Notes under the pieces: model-generated
What the model was told of the DNA's origin: nothing
The model's input: only the letters and a program-made list of their open reading frames with translations
Databases searched by the model: none
DNA from: Gammaproteobacteria bacterium
GTDB taxonomy: Bacteria; Pseudomonadota; Gammaproteobacteria; Pseudomonadales; Halieaceae
DNA length: 13,211 nucleotides
Direction: 5' to 3'
NCBI GenBank assembly: GCA_002748505.1
Contig: PDSN01000126.1
Coordinates: 1 to 13,211 of the forward strand
Shown here: positions 1-7,345 of the stretch, in pieces
Layout: each line of letters begins with the position of its first letter
Numbering within the stretch: position 1 is the stretch's first letter
Position numbers and translations under genes: made by a program

Positions 1-100
1 CCCGGCAAGCCCCTTGCGGGGACGCTACAAGTACATCCCTGTAAGCTCGTCTCGGCCATCCATGGCCTCGAACGCCCCACCAGGCGCTTACCGCGCGGCT
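1..100. repeat. Hairpin-rich intergenic element, REP-like
   Basis: This stretch holds several stem-loops close together. GCAAG (5-9) pairs with CTTGC (13-17) around a CCC loop, with CCC at 1-3 able to pair with the G run at 19-21. GGCCAT (54-59) pairs perfectly with ATGGCC (62-67) across CC. Between them TACA and TGTA can pair near 26-42. No reading frame fits. Dense GC-rich hairpins beside a gene end are typical of dispersed intergenic repeats in gammaproteobacteria, and the wording of this element looks familiar from marine species, but only one copy is visible here. It lies downstream of fpr (minus strand) and may also help end transcription from either side. Confidence 0.45.
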
Positions 101-171
101 GCTGTGAAGAGTGTGTTAGCCTGGATATTCCATTTACCGGTTAGGGCGATGCCAAGACTGGGTTTTAAGCC

Positions 172-945
172 TTAGCTTTCCACAAAAGCTCGCTCAATAA
201 CGTACTCACCGATATGGCCGTTGCGCGATTCGCTGAAACCGGCTTCATTGAGCATCGCACAGAGTTCTTTGAGCATGGCGGGGCTGCCGCAGAGCATAAA
301 GCGGTCATCTTCTACGTTTAAGCTGGGCATACCCAGATCTTGGGTGAGCTTACCGGAGCGCAGCAGGTCGGTGAGGCGACCGTTGTTGTCGTAGGGTTCG
401 CGGGTAACGGTGGGGTAGTACAGCAGTTTCTCGCGTACCATCTCGCCAATAAATTCGTCGTTGGGTAATTCCCTGGTGATGACATCCTGATAGGCTAATT
501 CGCGCACCCAACGCGTGCCGTGGGTGAGAATGACCTTGTCGTAAGCTTCGTACACCTCAGGGTCGCGGATAATACTCATGAAAGGCGCAAGGCCGGTGCC
601 GGTGGACAGCAAATACAGGTTTTTACCTGGGCGCAGGTTATCCACCTCCAGGGTGCCCGTGGACTTGCTGCCGACGATGACCTCATCGCCGACTTTTAAG
701 TGTTGTAAACGCGAGGTCAGCGGGCCGTCGGGCACTTTGATGGAGAAAAACTCCAGTTCATCGGCGTAGTTGGCGCTGGCGATGCTGTAGGCACGCAGTA
801 GTGGCCGCTTCTCCGTTTGCAGGCCGATCATCACAAAGTGACCGTTTTTAAAACGAAAGCCCGGGCGGCGGGTGGTGCGGAAGCTGAACAGGTTGTCGGC
901 CCAGTGGTGTACCGCGGTCACGGTCTCAGTTTGCAGTGATGCCAT
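172..945 (-). CDS. fpr: Ferredoxin-NADP+ reductase
   Basis: Cytoplasmic flavoenzyme of 257 residues that moves electrons between NADPH and ferredoxin or flavodoxin through FAD. It supplies reduced ferredoxin for iron-sulphur and oxidative-stress repair. The FAD-binding RAYS motif is at residues 51-54, the NADP-binding GTGLAPF at 116-122, the CGSP motif of the NADP domain is near residue 219, and the C-terminus ERAFVES matches the bacterial FprA type. Length is normal for the family. The ATG start at 945 follows AGGA about 9 nt upstream. It is divergent from a LysR regulator whose likely operator half-sites sit just upstream of its promoter, as in the Pseudomonas fprA/finR arrangement, so activation by that regulator is expected. 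Identity is secure; the exact redox partner is not visible. Confidence 0.96.
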   Translation of the reverse strand: MASLQTETVTAVHHWADNLFSFRTTRRPGFRFKNGHFVMIGLQTEKRPLLRAYSIASANYADELEFFSIKVPDGPLTSRLQHLKVGDEVIVGSKSTGTLEVDNLRPGKNLYLLSTGTGLAPFMSIIRDPEVYEAYDKVILTHGTRWVRELAYQDVITRELPNDEFIGEMVREKLLYYPTVTREPYDNNGRLTDLLRSGKLTQDLGMPSLNVEDDRFMLCGSPAMLKELCAMLNEAGFSESRNGHIGEYVIERAFVES

Positions 946-980
946 GGTGAGGAATCCTATCGAGAATCAATTGCAGGCGG

Positions 981-986
981 ACTATA
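981..986 (-). promoter_or_regulatory. Probable -10 box of fpr
   Basis: On the minus strand this reads TATAGT, one mismatch from consensus, 36 nt upstream of the fpr start codon. A convincing -35 hexamer is missing at 16-18 nt spacing (TTTATC at best). This is usual for promoters that need an activator, and the half-sites at 1010-1039 lie where a LysR activator would touch polymerase. Confidence 0.4.
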
Positions 987-1009
987 CAGCACCCTATAAC
1001 ACAGATAAA

Positions 1010-1039
1010 ATTGATAATATTGGTGTTGCATATTGATAA
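1010..1039. promoter_or_regulatory. Duplicated operator-like half-sites for the LysR regulator
   Basis: The 8-mer ATTGATAA occurs at 1010-1017 and again at 1032-1039, a period of 22 bp, which puts both copies on the same face of the helix. Relative to the inferred fpr -10 box they fall near -38 and -60, close to the activation and regulatory sites expected for LysR-type activators. The second copy overlaps a near-palindrome, ATTGAT-AAA-ATCGAT, at 1032-1046. The sites also lie within 65 bp of the regulator's own start codon, so autoregulation is possible. Binding itself is inferred. Confidence 0.45.
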
Positions 1040-1071
1040 AATCGATTAAGAGTCAATCGCGAGGGTGGCTT

Positions 1072-1956
1072 ATGCGTTACAGTTTGCGCCAGTTAGAGGT
1101 CTTTGTGGCCACCGTGCAGCACGGCAGTTTGAGCGCTGCTGCCAAGGAGCTGGCGCTGAGCCAGTCCGCCGCCAGCAGTGCCTTGATCGAGTTGGAGAAG
1201 CAGTTTGACATGCGCCTGTTCGAGCGCATCGGCAAGCGCTTGGTGCTAAGTGAGCTGGGGCGCCAGTTACACCCGCAAGCGCGTGCGCTGCTGGAACAGG
1301 CGCGCGTGTTTGAGCACGCCCTGGGCGGTGGGCGCGTGGCCGGCACCCTGGCGGTGGGTGCCACGCTGACAATCGGCAATTATCTGGCGGTGCCCATGAT
1401 GGCGGATTTTCGCGCGCACAACCCCGATGTGGAGGTGAGCCTGGATGTGGCCAATACCGCGACGATTGTTGCAAAGGTGGCTAACTACGAGCTGGACGTG
1501 GGCATGATCGAGGGGGAGTTAAGCCATCGTGAGCTGGACATTATGCCGTGGCGCGAAGATGAGCTGGTTGTGTTTGCCGCGCCCGATCACCCCTTTGCTC
1601 ACCGCAAAAAACCGCCCGCGCTGAAACAGTTGCTCGCGCAGAACTGGGTGCTTCGTGAACCGGGCTCGGGCACCCGGCAAACCTTCGAACGCGCGATGCA
1701 CGATGTGCTCGCCAAACTGCATATCGCTTTGGAATTACAGCACACGGAGGCGATTAAGCGCGCAGTGGAAGCGGGTATGGGACTGGGCTGTCTGTCACAG
1801 ATCACCTTAAAAGAAGCGTTTGCACGCGGTTCTTTAGTGCCTGTCGACCTACCCGGGCGAGATTTTCAGCGCCGATTCAGCTTGATCGTGCACAGGAAAA
1901 AGCATCGCGGTCCGCTGCTGAAGCAGTGGTTGACCCTGTGTGAAGACAGTGTATGA
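1072..1956 (+). CDS. finR: LysR-family regulator of ferredoxin reductase, FinR-like
   Basis: DNA-binding regulator of 294 residues. The winged helix-turn-helix spans about residues 4-62 (LRQLEVF, then LSQSAASSALIELE), followed by a linker helix and a periplasmic-binding-protein-like effector domain from about residue 85 to the end. The start chosen is ATG 1072, preceded by GAGGGTGG at 1061-1068. A TTG at 1033 in the same frame would add 13 residues but has no ribosome binding site and would read through the operator repeats. Pseudomonas has a LysR gene, finR, in the same divergent position next to fpr, where it is needed for fpr induction under superoxide stress. The symbol rests on that context plus family membership; LysR proteins are hard to tell apart by sequence. 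Confidence 0.82.
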   Translation: MRYSLRQLEVFVATVQHGSLSAAAKELALSQSAASSALIELEKQFDMRLFERIGKRLVLSELGRQLHPQARALLEQARVFEHALGGGRVAGTLAVGATLTIGNYLAVPMMADFRAHNPDVEVSLDVANTATIVAKVANYELDVGMIEGELSHRELDIMPWREDELVVFAAPDHPFAHRKKPPALKQLLAQNWVLREPGSGTRQTFERAMHDVLAKLHIALELQHTEAIKRAVEAGMGLGCLSQITLKEAFARGSLVPVDLPGRDFQRRFSLIVHRKKHRGPLLKQWLTLCEDSV

Positions 1957-2127
1957 GTTGTCCGTTGTTTTTTATGCCGCTTTGGCAGCGCAGATAAAAA
2001 AACAGCAGCTTAGCCGGGGTATTTCAAAAGTACAGTGGCTGATTTACTATTATTTATTCAATATCAATGAGTTATGCCGCGAATGGCAGCAAAAACACAT
2101 GTGCAATTTGTACCTATTTCGAAAAAA

Positions 2128-2317
2128 ATGACTTTGAATCTTGCCCAAAATCGTTCAAACCGTAGCTACCGCTACGCTTTTCAGGATGTTTGAGCAACGC
2201 TCGAAGGACTTTTTATTCGGCGCGACCGATGCGCCTCACCCCTGCGGGGCTAACGTGAACACTTTCCAGAAGAAATTTTCTCGAAAAATCCATTTACTGG
2301 TGAAATATCCAGGTTAG
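2128..2317. other. Intergenic gap with hairpins and a doubtful short reading frame
   Basis: The gap between finR and mgtE (1957-2313) holds no convincing gene. Three inverted repeats are packed together: CGTAGC/GCTACG at 2161-2176, GGCGC/GCGCC at 2219-2235 and CCCC/GGGG at 2239-2249. A plus-strand frame is open from TTG 2141 or ATG 2186 to TAG 2315-2317 (43 residues from the ATG, beginning MFEQRSKDFLFGATDAP and ending LLVKYPG). It has no ribosome binding site and runs 4 nt into the mgtE stop codon from the opposite side. This looks more like a repeat element that happens to stay open than a gene. A second tiny frame starts at ATG 2128 and encodes about 21 residues. Confidence 0.35.
2161..2181 (+). 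terminator. Possible terminator after finR
   Basis: A six-pair stem, CGTAGC (2161-2166) and GCTACG (2171-2176), closes on a TACC loop and is followed by CTTTT. It lies about 205 nt past the finR stop codon. The T run is short, so efficiency is uncertain, and it may instead be part of the surrounding repeat-like sequence. Confidence 0.35.
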
Positions 2318-3615
2318 GACAACTGCCACATGATCAAGGTCGCCGACCCTAGGAAACTGACAAACCCTACAATGTCAGTAATGGTGGTCAGGATAACCGA
2401 GCCAGAGATGGCCGGATCAATGCCGAGCCTTTTCAACATCAGGGGAACCGACATACCGCACCATGCAGCCACACAGATGTTCACGAACAGCCCAATGGCT
2501 AAGGCAATACCGACACGGGCATCTCCAAACCAGGTCAGTGCGAGCAGGCCGCCCAAAACTGCCCACAGCAATCCGTTAACGAACCCCACCATTACTTCCC
2601 GCCTGAGAATCAAATGCCGATTCTCGTCTGTAATCTGATTGAGCGCCATACGCCGTATGATCATTGCCAGCGTCTGGCTGCCGGTAATGCCGCCCATGGA
2701 TGCGACAATGGGCATTAACACTGCCAGCGCCACAATTTCAGCAAGACTGGCCTCAAACAGACCGATAAACGTACTGGCCAGTACCGCTGTAATCAGATTA
2801 ATGCCCAACCACAACGCTCGGTCTTTTATGACAGTTCTAATCGGCGCAAACAAGTCTTCGTCTTCATCCATACCGGCTGTTGCCAGCAACAAGGCTTCGG
2901 CTGTTTCACGCTGAGCGTGCATGGCTTTCGCCATATTGAAAACACCGAGCAGGACACCTTGATTATCCACAACGGGCAAAGCAGCGTAACCCGATAGTTC
3001 CAGTTGTGTTATGGCTTCATCAATTTCCGTATCTGCAACAATAGGCTTGATACTCTCATCAATAAGATGACGTAAAGAGCCGATGCCATCGCTTTGGGAA
3101 AGACCCAACAAAGCGACTGCACCGACAAAGCGGTTATTTCTCGACACCAGGTAGCAGTGGTTCAGATACCCGTAACTCTGCCCCTGCAGTAACCGCCGCG
3201 CTCGAAACACGGAAGTATTGACCGGCAGGGTGTACACATCTTCACTGAGGTAACGCCCGACTTGATGAGACTCAAAACGCATCAGGGACTGATATTGCTC
3301 TTTGCGCTCAGTATCCAACCTTTTGACAATCTGAAACAGCGTTTCCTCAGGTAGTTCTTCAAAAATCTCCGCCAGCTCGCTGCCAGTTAGCTGTAAACCG
3401 ATGTCGAGTAGTTCTTCTTCATTGCACTGATCAAAGATGGCCCGTCTGGGCTCTGCGTGGAAAAACGACAGAACGGCCGCTTTTTCTTCCGGCTCCAGCG
3501 CGCGCCAGTGAGTCACCCGCTCTTCAACTGGCATTGCTTCCAGTTGATGTGCCTTATCTTCGAGTGCCAGTTGTTTATTCGCGACCGGCTCTGTAATTTC
3601 GGAAACCATCATCAT
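2314..3615 (-). CDS. mgtE: Magnesium channel/transporter MgtE
   Basis: Inner-membrane Mg2+ channel of 433 residues, slightly shorter than the usual 450 or so. Order of parts: cytoplasmic helical N domain (about 25-130), two CBS domains (about 135-260) that sense Mg2+ and gate the pore, a connecting helix, then about five membrane helices from residue 270 onward. The pore region carries GGITGSQT after the first helix pair and TDIVGF near the end, with D414 in the place of the conserved pore aspartate. The start at 3615 is the first of three consecutive ATG codons; any of the three could be used. The first gives an ATGA overlap of 4 nt with the upstream lipoprotein gene, which points to coupled translation. 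No separate promoter is expected. Confidence 0.94.
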   Translation of the reverse strand: MMMVSEITEPVANKQLALEDKAHQLEAMPVEERVTHWRALEPEEKAAVLSFFHAEPRRAIFDQCNEEELLDIGLQLTGSELAEIFEELPEETLFQIVKRLDTERKEQYQSLMRFESHQVGRYLSEDVYTLPVNTSVFRARRLLQGQSYGYLNHCYLVSRNNRFVGAVALLGLSQSDGIGSLRHLIDESIKPIVADTEIDEAITQLELSGYAALPVVDNQGVLLGVFNMAKAMHAQRETAEALLLATAGMDEDEDLFAPIRTVIKDRALWLGINLITAVLASTFIGLFEASLAEIVALAVLMPIVASMGGITGSQTLAMIIRRMALNQITDENRHLILRREVMVGFVNGLLWAVLGGLLALTWFGDARVGIALAIGLFVNICVAAWCGMSVPLMLKRLGIDPAISGSVILTTITDIVGFVSFLGSATLIMWQLS

Positions 3616-4376
3616 ACATCTAACCTTGCCAGTTGGTTGGCTTTGATCATGGCTTTGACTTCATTTATGTATTCATTGCCACGGGAGGAGTAATTCACCA
3701 GGCCCTGGACTAGCATCAGTCCGGTCATCTTGTCGCCCGCAGCTCTTTGCTGTTTACGCAAGGTACGCAGCTCTTTGTACGCCCGGTGGGTGTTGATGTT
3801 GTTAGCATATGAGGCAACCGAGCCGGCGGCGGAGGCGAAGCGAGCCACTTCATGGTTCGCACCATCGGTACGCTTTTTAGGCACCAGGCCACAACCTCGC
3901 TCATAACACCACTGGCCAAAGAAGTTGTTGCCCTTAACGGCAAAGCGTGAGGTGCCCCATGCGGATTCATTGGCCGCTTGCGCCAGAACCAACGAAGCAG
4001 GCACGACATCCACACGCTCCAAAAGCGCTTCCCAAAAAGCGTCCTGCTCAGGTATCAGCTTTTTATCCAGCTTGTAATGTTTCGCCAGCTTTAGTAACCA
4101 CTGCCGCTCGTTGTCATTAAGGTCAGCGCTGGACAGTCGCTGCAGGGTGCTTCGAAGCGTCAAAATGTGCTGGTTTTCAGCCTGCGCAATCGGCGCCAGG
4201 TAGTCGAAGAACGCCGTTTTTTTGGCACGGCTGTCTGTGTACCCGGAAAAATCCGGGCGTTCGCTTGCATTACTAAAATGACGCTGTATTTTCGGTAGCC
4301 CATTCTCTGTGCTGGACTCACCACAGCCCGTCAACAAAACACAACACATGACTAACGGGAAAAAAAACTTCAACAT
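3612..4376 (-). CDS. Lipoprotein glucosaminidase of the Bax family
   Basis: Predicted cell-envelope peptidoglycan hydrolase of 254 residues, cutting at N-acetylglucosamine bonds (GH73-type glucosaminidase fold). It starts with a hydrophobic signal peptide ending in the lipobox LLTGC, with the lipid-bearing Cys at residue 18. Gly at +2 lacks the Asp inner-membrane retention signal, so an outer-membrane anchor is likely. The catalytic domain covers about 120-245: QAANESAWGTSRF with probable catalytic E137, then NNFFGQWCYERGCG, HEVARFASA and NTHRAYKELR, all as in E. coli Bax. A GTG at 4388 would add four residues, but ATG 4376 gives a cleaner signal peptide. The AAGG upstream is spaced about 11 nt from that ATG, a little long. 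It is first in a two-gene operon with mgtE. The fold is secure; the exact bond cut is inferred from the family. Confidence 0.88.
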   Translation of the reverse strand: MLKFFFPLVMCCVLLTGCGESSTENGLPKIQRHFSNASERPDFSGYTDSRAKKTAFFDYLAPIAQAENQHILTLRSTLQRLSSADLNDNERQWLLKLAKHYKLDKKLIPEQDAFWEALLERVDVVPASLVLAQAANESAWGTSRFAVKGNNFFGQWCYERGCGLVPKKRTDGANHEVARFASAAGSVASYANNINTHRAYKELRTLRKQQRAAGDKMTGLMLVQGLVNYSSRGNEYINEVKAMIKANQLARLDV

Positions 4377-4786
4377 AACTTCACTCACCTTAAAAAAAAT
4401 CTATCAATTATCTGTTTTTAACAAGCATAAAGACCGCAAGACTGTGGCTCTTACGCTGACACTCGCTATAAGCGATAGCGCTTTAGCTACTACTATACTA
4501 CAGCGCTGATTTATTTAGCATAGCTTTCTCGTAACTACTCCTTGTTTTCTCTAATGATGGCAAACAAATATCCTCAGGCAACACTAGCGCGTTTGTAATC
4601 GTTTCTGCGTGCCAGATCAAATAGATCAATCATTCGACAATTTTCTTGATCATGTGCTGCCAAAAAATCTGCGACTCAGTATACCAGCGGTTTCTGTTAA
4701 GTATCTGAGCCGCAGTACTTCCAATTTTTCTCGTTTAAGTATTGCTATACGGATTTACTCATTTATTTCGTTGTTCTATTACTGTT
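4377..4786. other. AT-rich gap with no convincing gene
   Basis: This 410-nt stretch separates the rimB end from the bax-like lipoprotein start and should carry the promoter of the latter. No frame on either strand combines length, a ribosome binding site and a familiar sequence. Visible structure includes a hairpin CGCTAT/ATAGCG at 4464-4480, a second stem at 4699-4720, and the motif GATCAA as two direct copies (4615-4620, 4624-4629) facing an inverted copy TTGATC (4646-4651). On the minus strand a good AAGGAG near 4539 leads to an ATG near 4522, but that frame stops after seven codons. Confidence 0.6.
4699..4720. other. Stem-loop downstream of rimB
   Basis: AAGTA (4699-4703) plus CTG (4705-4707) pair with CAG (4713-4715) plus TACTT (4716-4720). 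This gives an eight-pair stem with one bulged T and an AGCCG loop. It sits about 70 nt past the rimB stop codon. On the minus strand no T run follows, so it is not a classical intrinsic terminator for the rimK operon. It might protect the 3' end of that transcript. Confidence 0.3.
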
Positions 4787-5227
4787 TTACGAGTCGTTGT
4801 TGCCCAGCAGGAAGGCTCGGGAAGGATCGACCAACAACCTGTCACCCATACCCTGGCGTCCCAGCAACATCAGGCAGCTCATGTTTGATCGGTCAGCCAG
4901 TGTTATTTCAATTTCCCAACGAACTTTGTTCATCTCCAAGGTTGTTTTGATCACGTAACGTTCTTCCGATACACCGTTGGACGACTTGATACTTCGCACA
5001 TCAAAAACAGGTGCCTCACAGGACAAAATATCCTCTACATTGTATATGTCCGGATGAATATCGAACGTCAGCCAGGGCTTGCCTCGACGTTTCTCCCGCT
5101 GAATGTTATCCACATGCAACGACGAGGTTTTTGCACCAGTATCAATGCGGGTGTTGATATCTAGAACACCCAATTCTGGCAGGCTACATATTTCTATGTT
5201 GCCAACCAGTAATTTTTCATTGTTCAT
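4787..5227 (-). CDS. rimB: RimB-type retropepsin-like protease (Zn_protease/PF05618 family)
   Basis: Small cytoplasmic protein of 146 residues. The family is often labelled ATP-dependent zinc protease, but the sequence pattern is that of a retropepsin-like aspartic protease. The active-site DTGAKTSS is at residues 29-36 with D29 as likely catalytic Asp, and the second conserved block LLGRQGM is at 121-127. In Pseudomonas, RimB works with RimK in modifying ribosomal protein S6 (RpsF). The start ATG 5227 follows GGGGA about 8 nt upstream. It is third in the rimK set, 91 nt after the aspartoacylase-like gene, so it may have its own promoter or be co-transcribed. The family is clear; substrate and chemistry in this organism are inferred. 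Confidence 0.88.
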   Translation of the reverse strand: MNNEKLLVGNIEICSLPELGVLDINTRIDTGAKTSSLHVDNIQREKRRGKPWLTFDIHPDIYNVEDILSCEAPVFDVRSIKSSNGVSEERYVIKTTLEMNKVRWEIEITLADRSNMSCLMLLGRQGMGDRLLVDPSRAFLLGNNDS

Positions 5228-5318
5228 ACGCCATTCCCCGCCGTCTGTGGCGAAATTTAAAACGCGGCACCTGTTGACATTGAATAAACCCTTAGTTGTA
5301 AACCCGATCCAATTGCTG

Positions 5319-6365
5319 TCAGGTATCGTGTTCTGATGCCTTTAACGTAAAGCTCTCTTCCAGGGCTTCGCTCATGGCTTCAATCTGCTCGGCAATGGCT
5401 TTATCTCCTTCTGAAAAATAGGCAATATGAAACATGGCATCCCCTTCCTGCACCAATGGTATATTCTGACGTCCAATAATAATTCCCGATTTATTGGCCG
5501 AGACGCTACACAAGGTATCGCCAAACGGGTTGCCGATATCAGCCAGAACTTGACCCTTAGTCACCCGATCCCCCAAATCGTGGAACGCGTTGACAAAACC
5601 GCTGGCGGTTGCACGGATCCACGCGCTTTTGTTTGAGATAAACGGCTGGGATTTTTTACGTTGAGCTTTTCTCGCCAGCATACCCAGCTGACTCAAAACA
5701 TTCATAACGCCCCGAACCCCTGCTCGAATCGACAGCTCATCAGAACGTAAGGCTTCGCCCGCCTCGTATAACAATACTTTTGTGTCCTGATCGATAGCTG
5801 ACTGACGCAAGGAGCCATCGCGTACGTTGGCGTTCAACAGAACTGGCACACCAAAGGCTTGGGCCAACTCCCGGGTCTCAGGGTCTTTCAAATCGGCACG
5901 AATTTGCGGTAAGTTGGAACGGTGCATCGCCCCGGTATGCAAATCGATGCCGTAGTCACAGTGCTGAACGACTTCTTCCAGAAAAATGGATGCCACGCGT
6001 GCCGCCAGCGAACCCTTTTCGGATCCCGGAAAACAGCGATTCAAGTCACGATGATCCGGCATATACCGCGCCTGATTCAGCACGCCGTACACATTAACCA
6101 TAGGCACCAAAATCACACTGCCCATTTTCAGTTTTATGTGTTTGGAGTGAATCAGCCGCCTTATAATCTCAATGCCATTCAGCTCGTCACCATGCACGGC
6201 AGCAGACACAAATACCACTGGTCCGGGCCTTTTTGCACGCACCACATGGATCGGAATCGACACCTCGGTATCGGTATATAGCTTGGCAACCGGGATTTCC
6301 AGGCGTGCGGTGCGACCTGGTTGAATATCAATACCAGCAATAACCAGCGATGTAGGATTTGCCAT
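5319..6365 (-). CDS. AstE/aspartoacylase-family zinc deacylase or carboxypeptidase
   Basis: Cytoplasmic zinc hydrolase of 348 residues from the M14-like succinylglutamate desuccinylase/aspartoacylase family. The zinc ligands are in HGDE (H58, E61) and DLHTG (H143). RDLNRCFPG at 106-114 is the substrate-carboxylate binding block, and E201 in LLYEAGE is the likely general base. Residues about 245-320 form a C-terminal beta-barrel of the lipoyl/biotinyl-like kind (ASGFVNAFHDLGDRVTKG). Start ATG 6365 overlaps the rimK stop as TAATG, a sign of tight coupling. It is not with arginine-catabolism genes, so true AstE activity is unlikely. Its place next to rimK suggests hydrolysis of glutamate-containing peptide or amide bonds, which is inference. 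Confidence 0.88.
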   Translation of the reverse strand: MANPTSLVIAGIDIQPGRTARLEIPVAKLYTDTEVSIPIHVVRAKRPGPVVFVSAAVHGDELNGIEIIRRLIHSKHIKLKMGSVILVPMVNVYGVLNQARYMPDHRDLNRCFPGSEKGSLAARVASIFLEEVVQHCDYGIDLHTGAMHRSNLPQIRADLKDPETRELAQAFGVPVLLNANVRDGSLRQSAIDQDTKVLLYEAGEALRSDELSIRAGVRGVMNVLSQLGMLARKAQRKKSQPFISNKSAWIRATASGFVNAFHDLGDRVTKGQVLADIGNPFGDTLCSVSANKSGIIIGRQNIPLVQEGDAMFHIAYFSEGDKAIAEQIEAMSEALEESFTLKASEHDT

Positions 6366-7270
6366 TAACCTTTCCCCCGCGTTTTGGTATAATTGGGTTT
6401 TCCGTTCTTCTCAATAAATTGATAGATCAAGCTGGCAACGTCTTTGTTGGTGCTCGACTCAATGCCTTCCAAGCCGGGTGAAGAATTTACCTCCATCACC
6501 ACCGGGCCATGGTTGGACTGCAGAATATCCACACCACACACGTTGAGCCCCATCACTTTGGCGGCTTTAACCGCCGTTGCACGCTCATCTTTGCTAAGCC
6601 GGATCAAAGTCGCTGAACCACCGCGGTGCAGGTTAGAACGGAATTCGCCCTCAGCTCCCTGGCGCTTCATAGCGGCCACCACTTTGTCGCCCACGACGAA
6701 GCAGCGAATATCGGCACCCTCAGCTTCCTTGATGAACTCCTGCACCAATATATTGGCTTTCAATCCCATAAAGGCTTCAATAATGCTTTCGGCATTACTA
6801 TTAGTATCTGCCAGCACCACCCCTATACCCTGCGTACCTTCCAACAACTTGATCACTAATGGTGCGCCGCCTACGTTTTTAATCAGGTCTTTAATGTTGT
6901 CCGGTTTATTAGCAAAGCCGGTGCGCGGTAAACCCACGTCTTTGCGCGACATCAATTGCATCGAACGCAGCTTATCCCTTGACCGACTAATCGCTACTGA
7001 CTCGTTAACACAAAACGAACCCATCATTTCAAACTGGCGTACAATGGCGGTGCCATAGAACGTGATGGACGCACCAATACGCGGAATCACCGCGTCATAA
7101 TACGGCAGTTCTTCACCGTAGTAACGCACCGCCGGACGGCTCCGGGTGATGTCCATATAACAATGAAGCGTGTCTACCACATCGACTTCATGTCCTCTGG
7201 TCAGCCCTACTTCCTTAAGACGGCGGGTTGAATAGAGGTTGGGGTTTCGCGAAAGAATGGCAATACGCAT
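6365..7270 (-). CDS. rimK: Ribosomal protein S6 glutamate ligase RimK
   Basis: ATP-grasp ligase of 301 residues that adds glutamates to the C-terminus of ribosomal protein S6 using ATP. The N-terminal domain begins MRIAILSRNPNLYSTRRL and carries DAVIPRIGASITFYG (59-73). The ATP-grasp part shows RSRDKLRSMQ (96-105), KLLEGTQGIGV (141-151), DIRCFVVGDKV (187-197), RSNLHRGG (211-218), CGVDIL (245-250) and the metal-binding MEVNSSPGLEGIE (259-271). Each matches E. coli RimK closely. ATG 7270 is chosen because it follows GGAG at a spacing of about 7 nt and fits the family N-terminus; in-frame starts further upstream, to 7312, would add up to 14 unrelated residues. It is first in the three-gene set and divergent from an HdfR-like regulator. 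Confidence 0.96.
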   Translation of the reverse strand: MRIAILSRNPNLYSTRRLKEVGLTRGHEVDVVDTLHCYMDITRSRPAVRYYGEELPYYDAVIPRIGASITFYGTAIVRQFEMMGSFCVNESVAISRSRDKLRSMQLMSRKDVGLPRTGFANKPDNIKDLIKNVGGAPLVIKLLEGTQGIGVVLADTNSNAESIIEAFMGLKANILVQEFIKEAEGADIRCFVVGDKVVAAMKRQGAEGEFRSNLHRGGSATLIRLSKDERATAVKAAKVMGLNVCGVDILQSNHGPVVMEVNSSPGLEGIESSTNKDVASLIYQFIEKNGKPNYTKTRGKG

Positions 7271-7345
7271 CGTTTTCTCCATATCGAGCGTCATCACGAC
7301 GCCGGGTTGCATGTGTGAGCGGTTATTAGATCGCTGAACGACAGG

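Noticed and set aside
1940..2131. Plus-strand frame of 63 codons overlapping the end of finR
   Set aside because: It starts inside finR with no ribosome binding site, and the residue make-up is not protein-like.
4464..4480. CGCTAT/ATAGCG hairpin as a terminator of the rimK operon
   Set aside because: It is over 300 nt past rimB and has no T run on the minus strand; structure noted but function not claimed.
4309..4509. Plus-strand frame of 66 codons antisense to the Bax-like gene start
   Set aside because: It overlaps the signal-peptide region of a real gene, lacks a ribosome binding site and resembles no known family.
4609..4950. Plus-strand frame of 113 codons in the gap and across rimB
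   Set aside because: Its second half is antisense to a well-supported rimB, it has no ribosome binding site and no recognisable sequence.
6444..7058. Long plus-strand frame antisense to rimK
   Set aside because: It is the shadow of a strongly conserved ATP-grasp gene; the sequence is Ser/Leu/Thr-rich and unlike any family.
7271..7312. Upstream start for rimK
   Set aside because: The family begins at MRIAILSR and the GGAG site is placed for ATG 7270.
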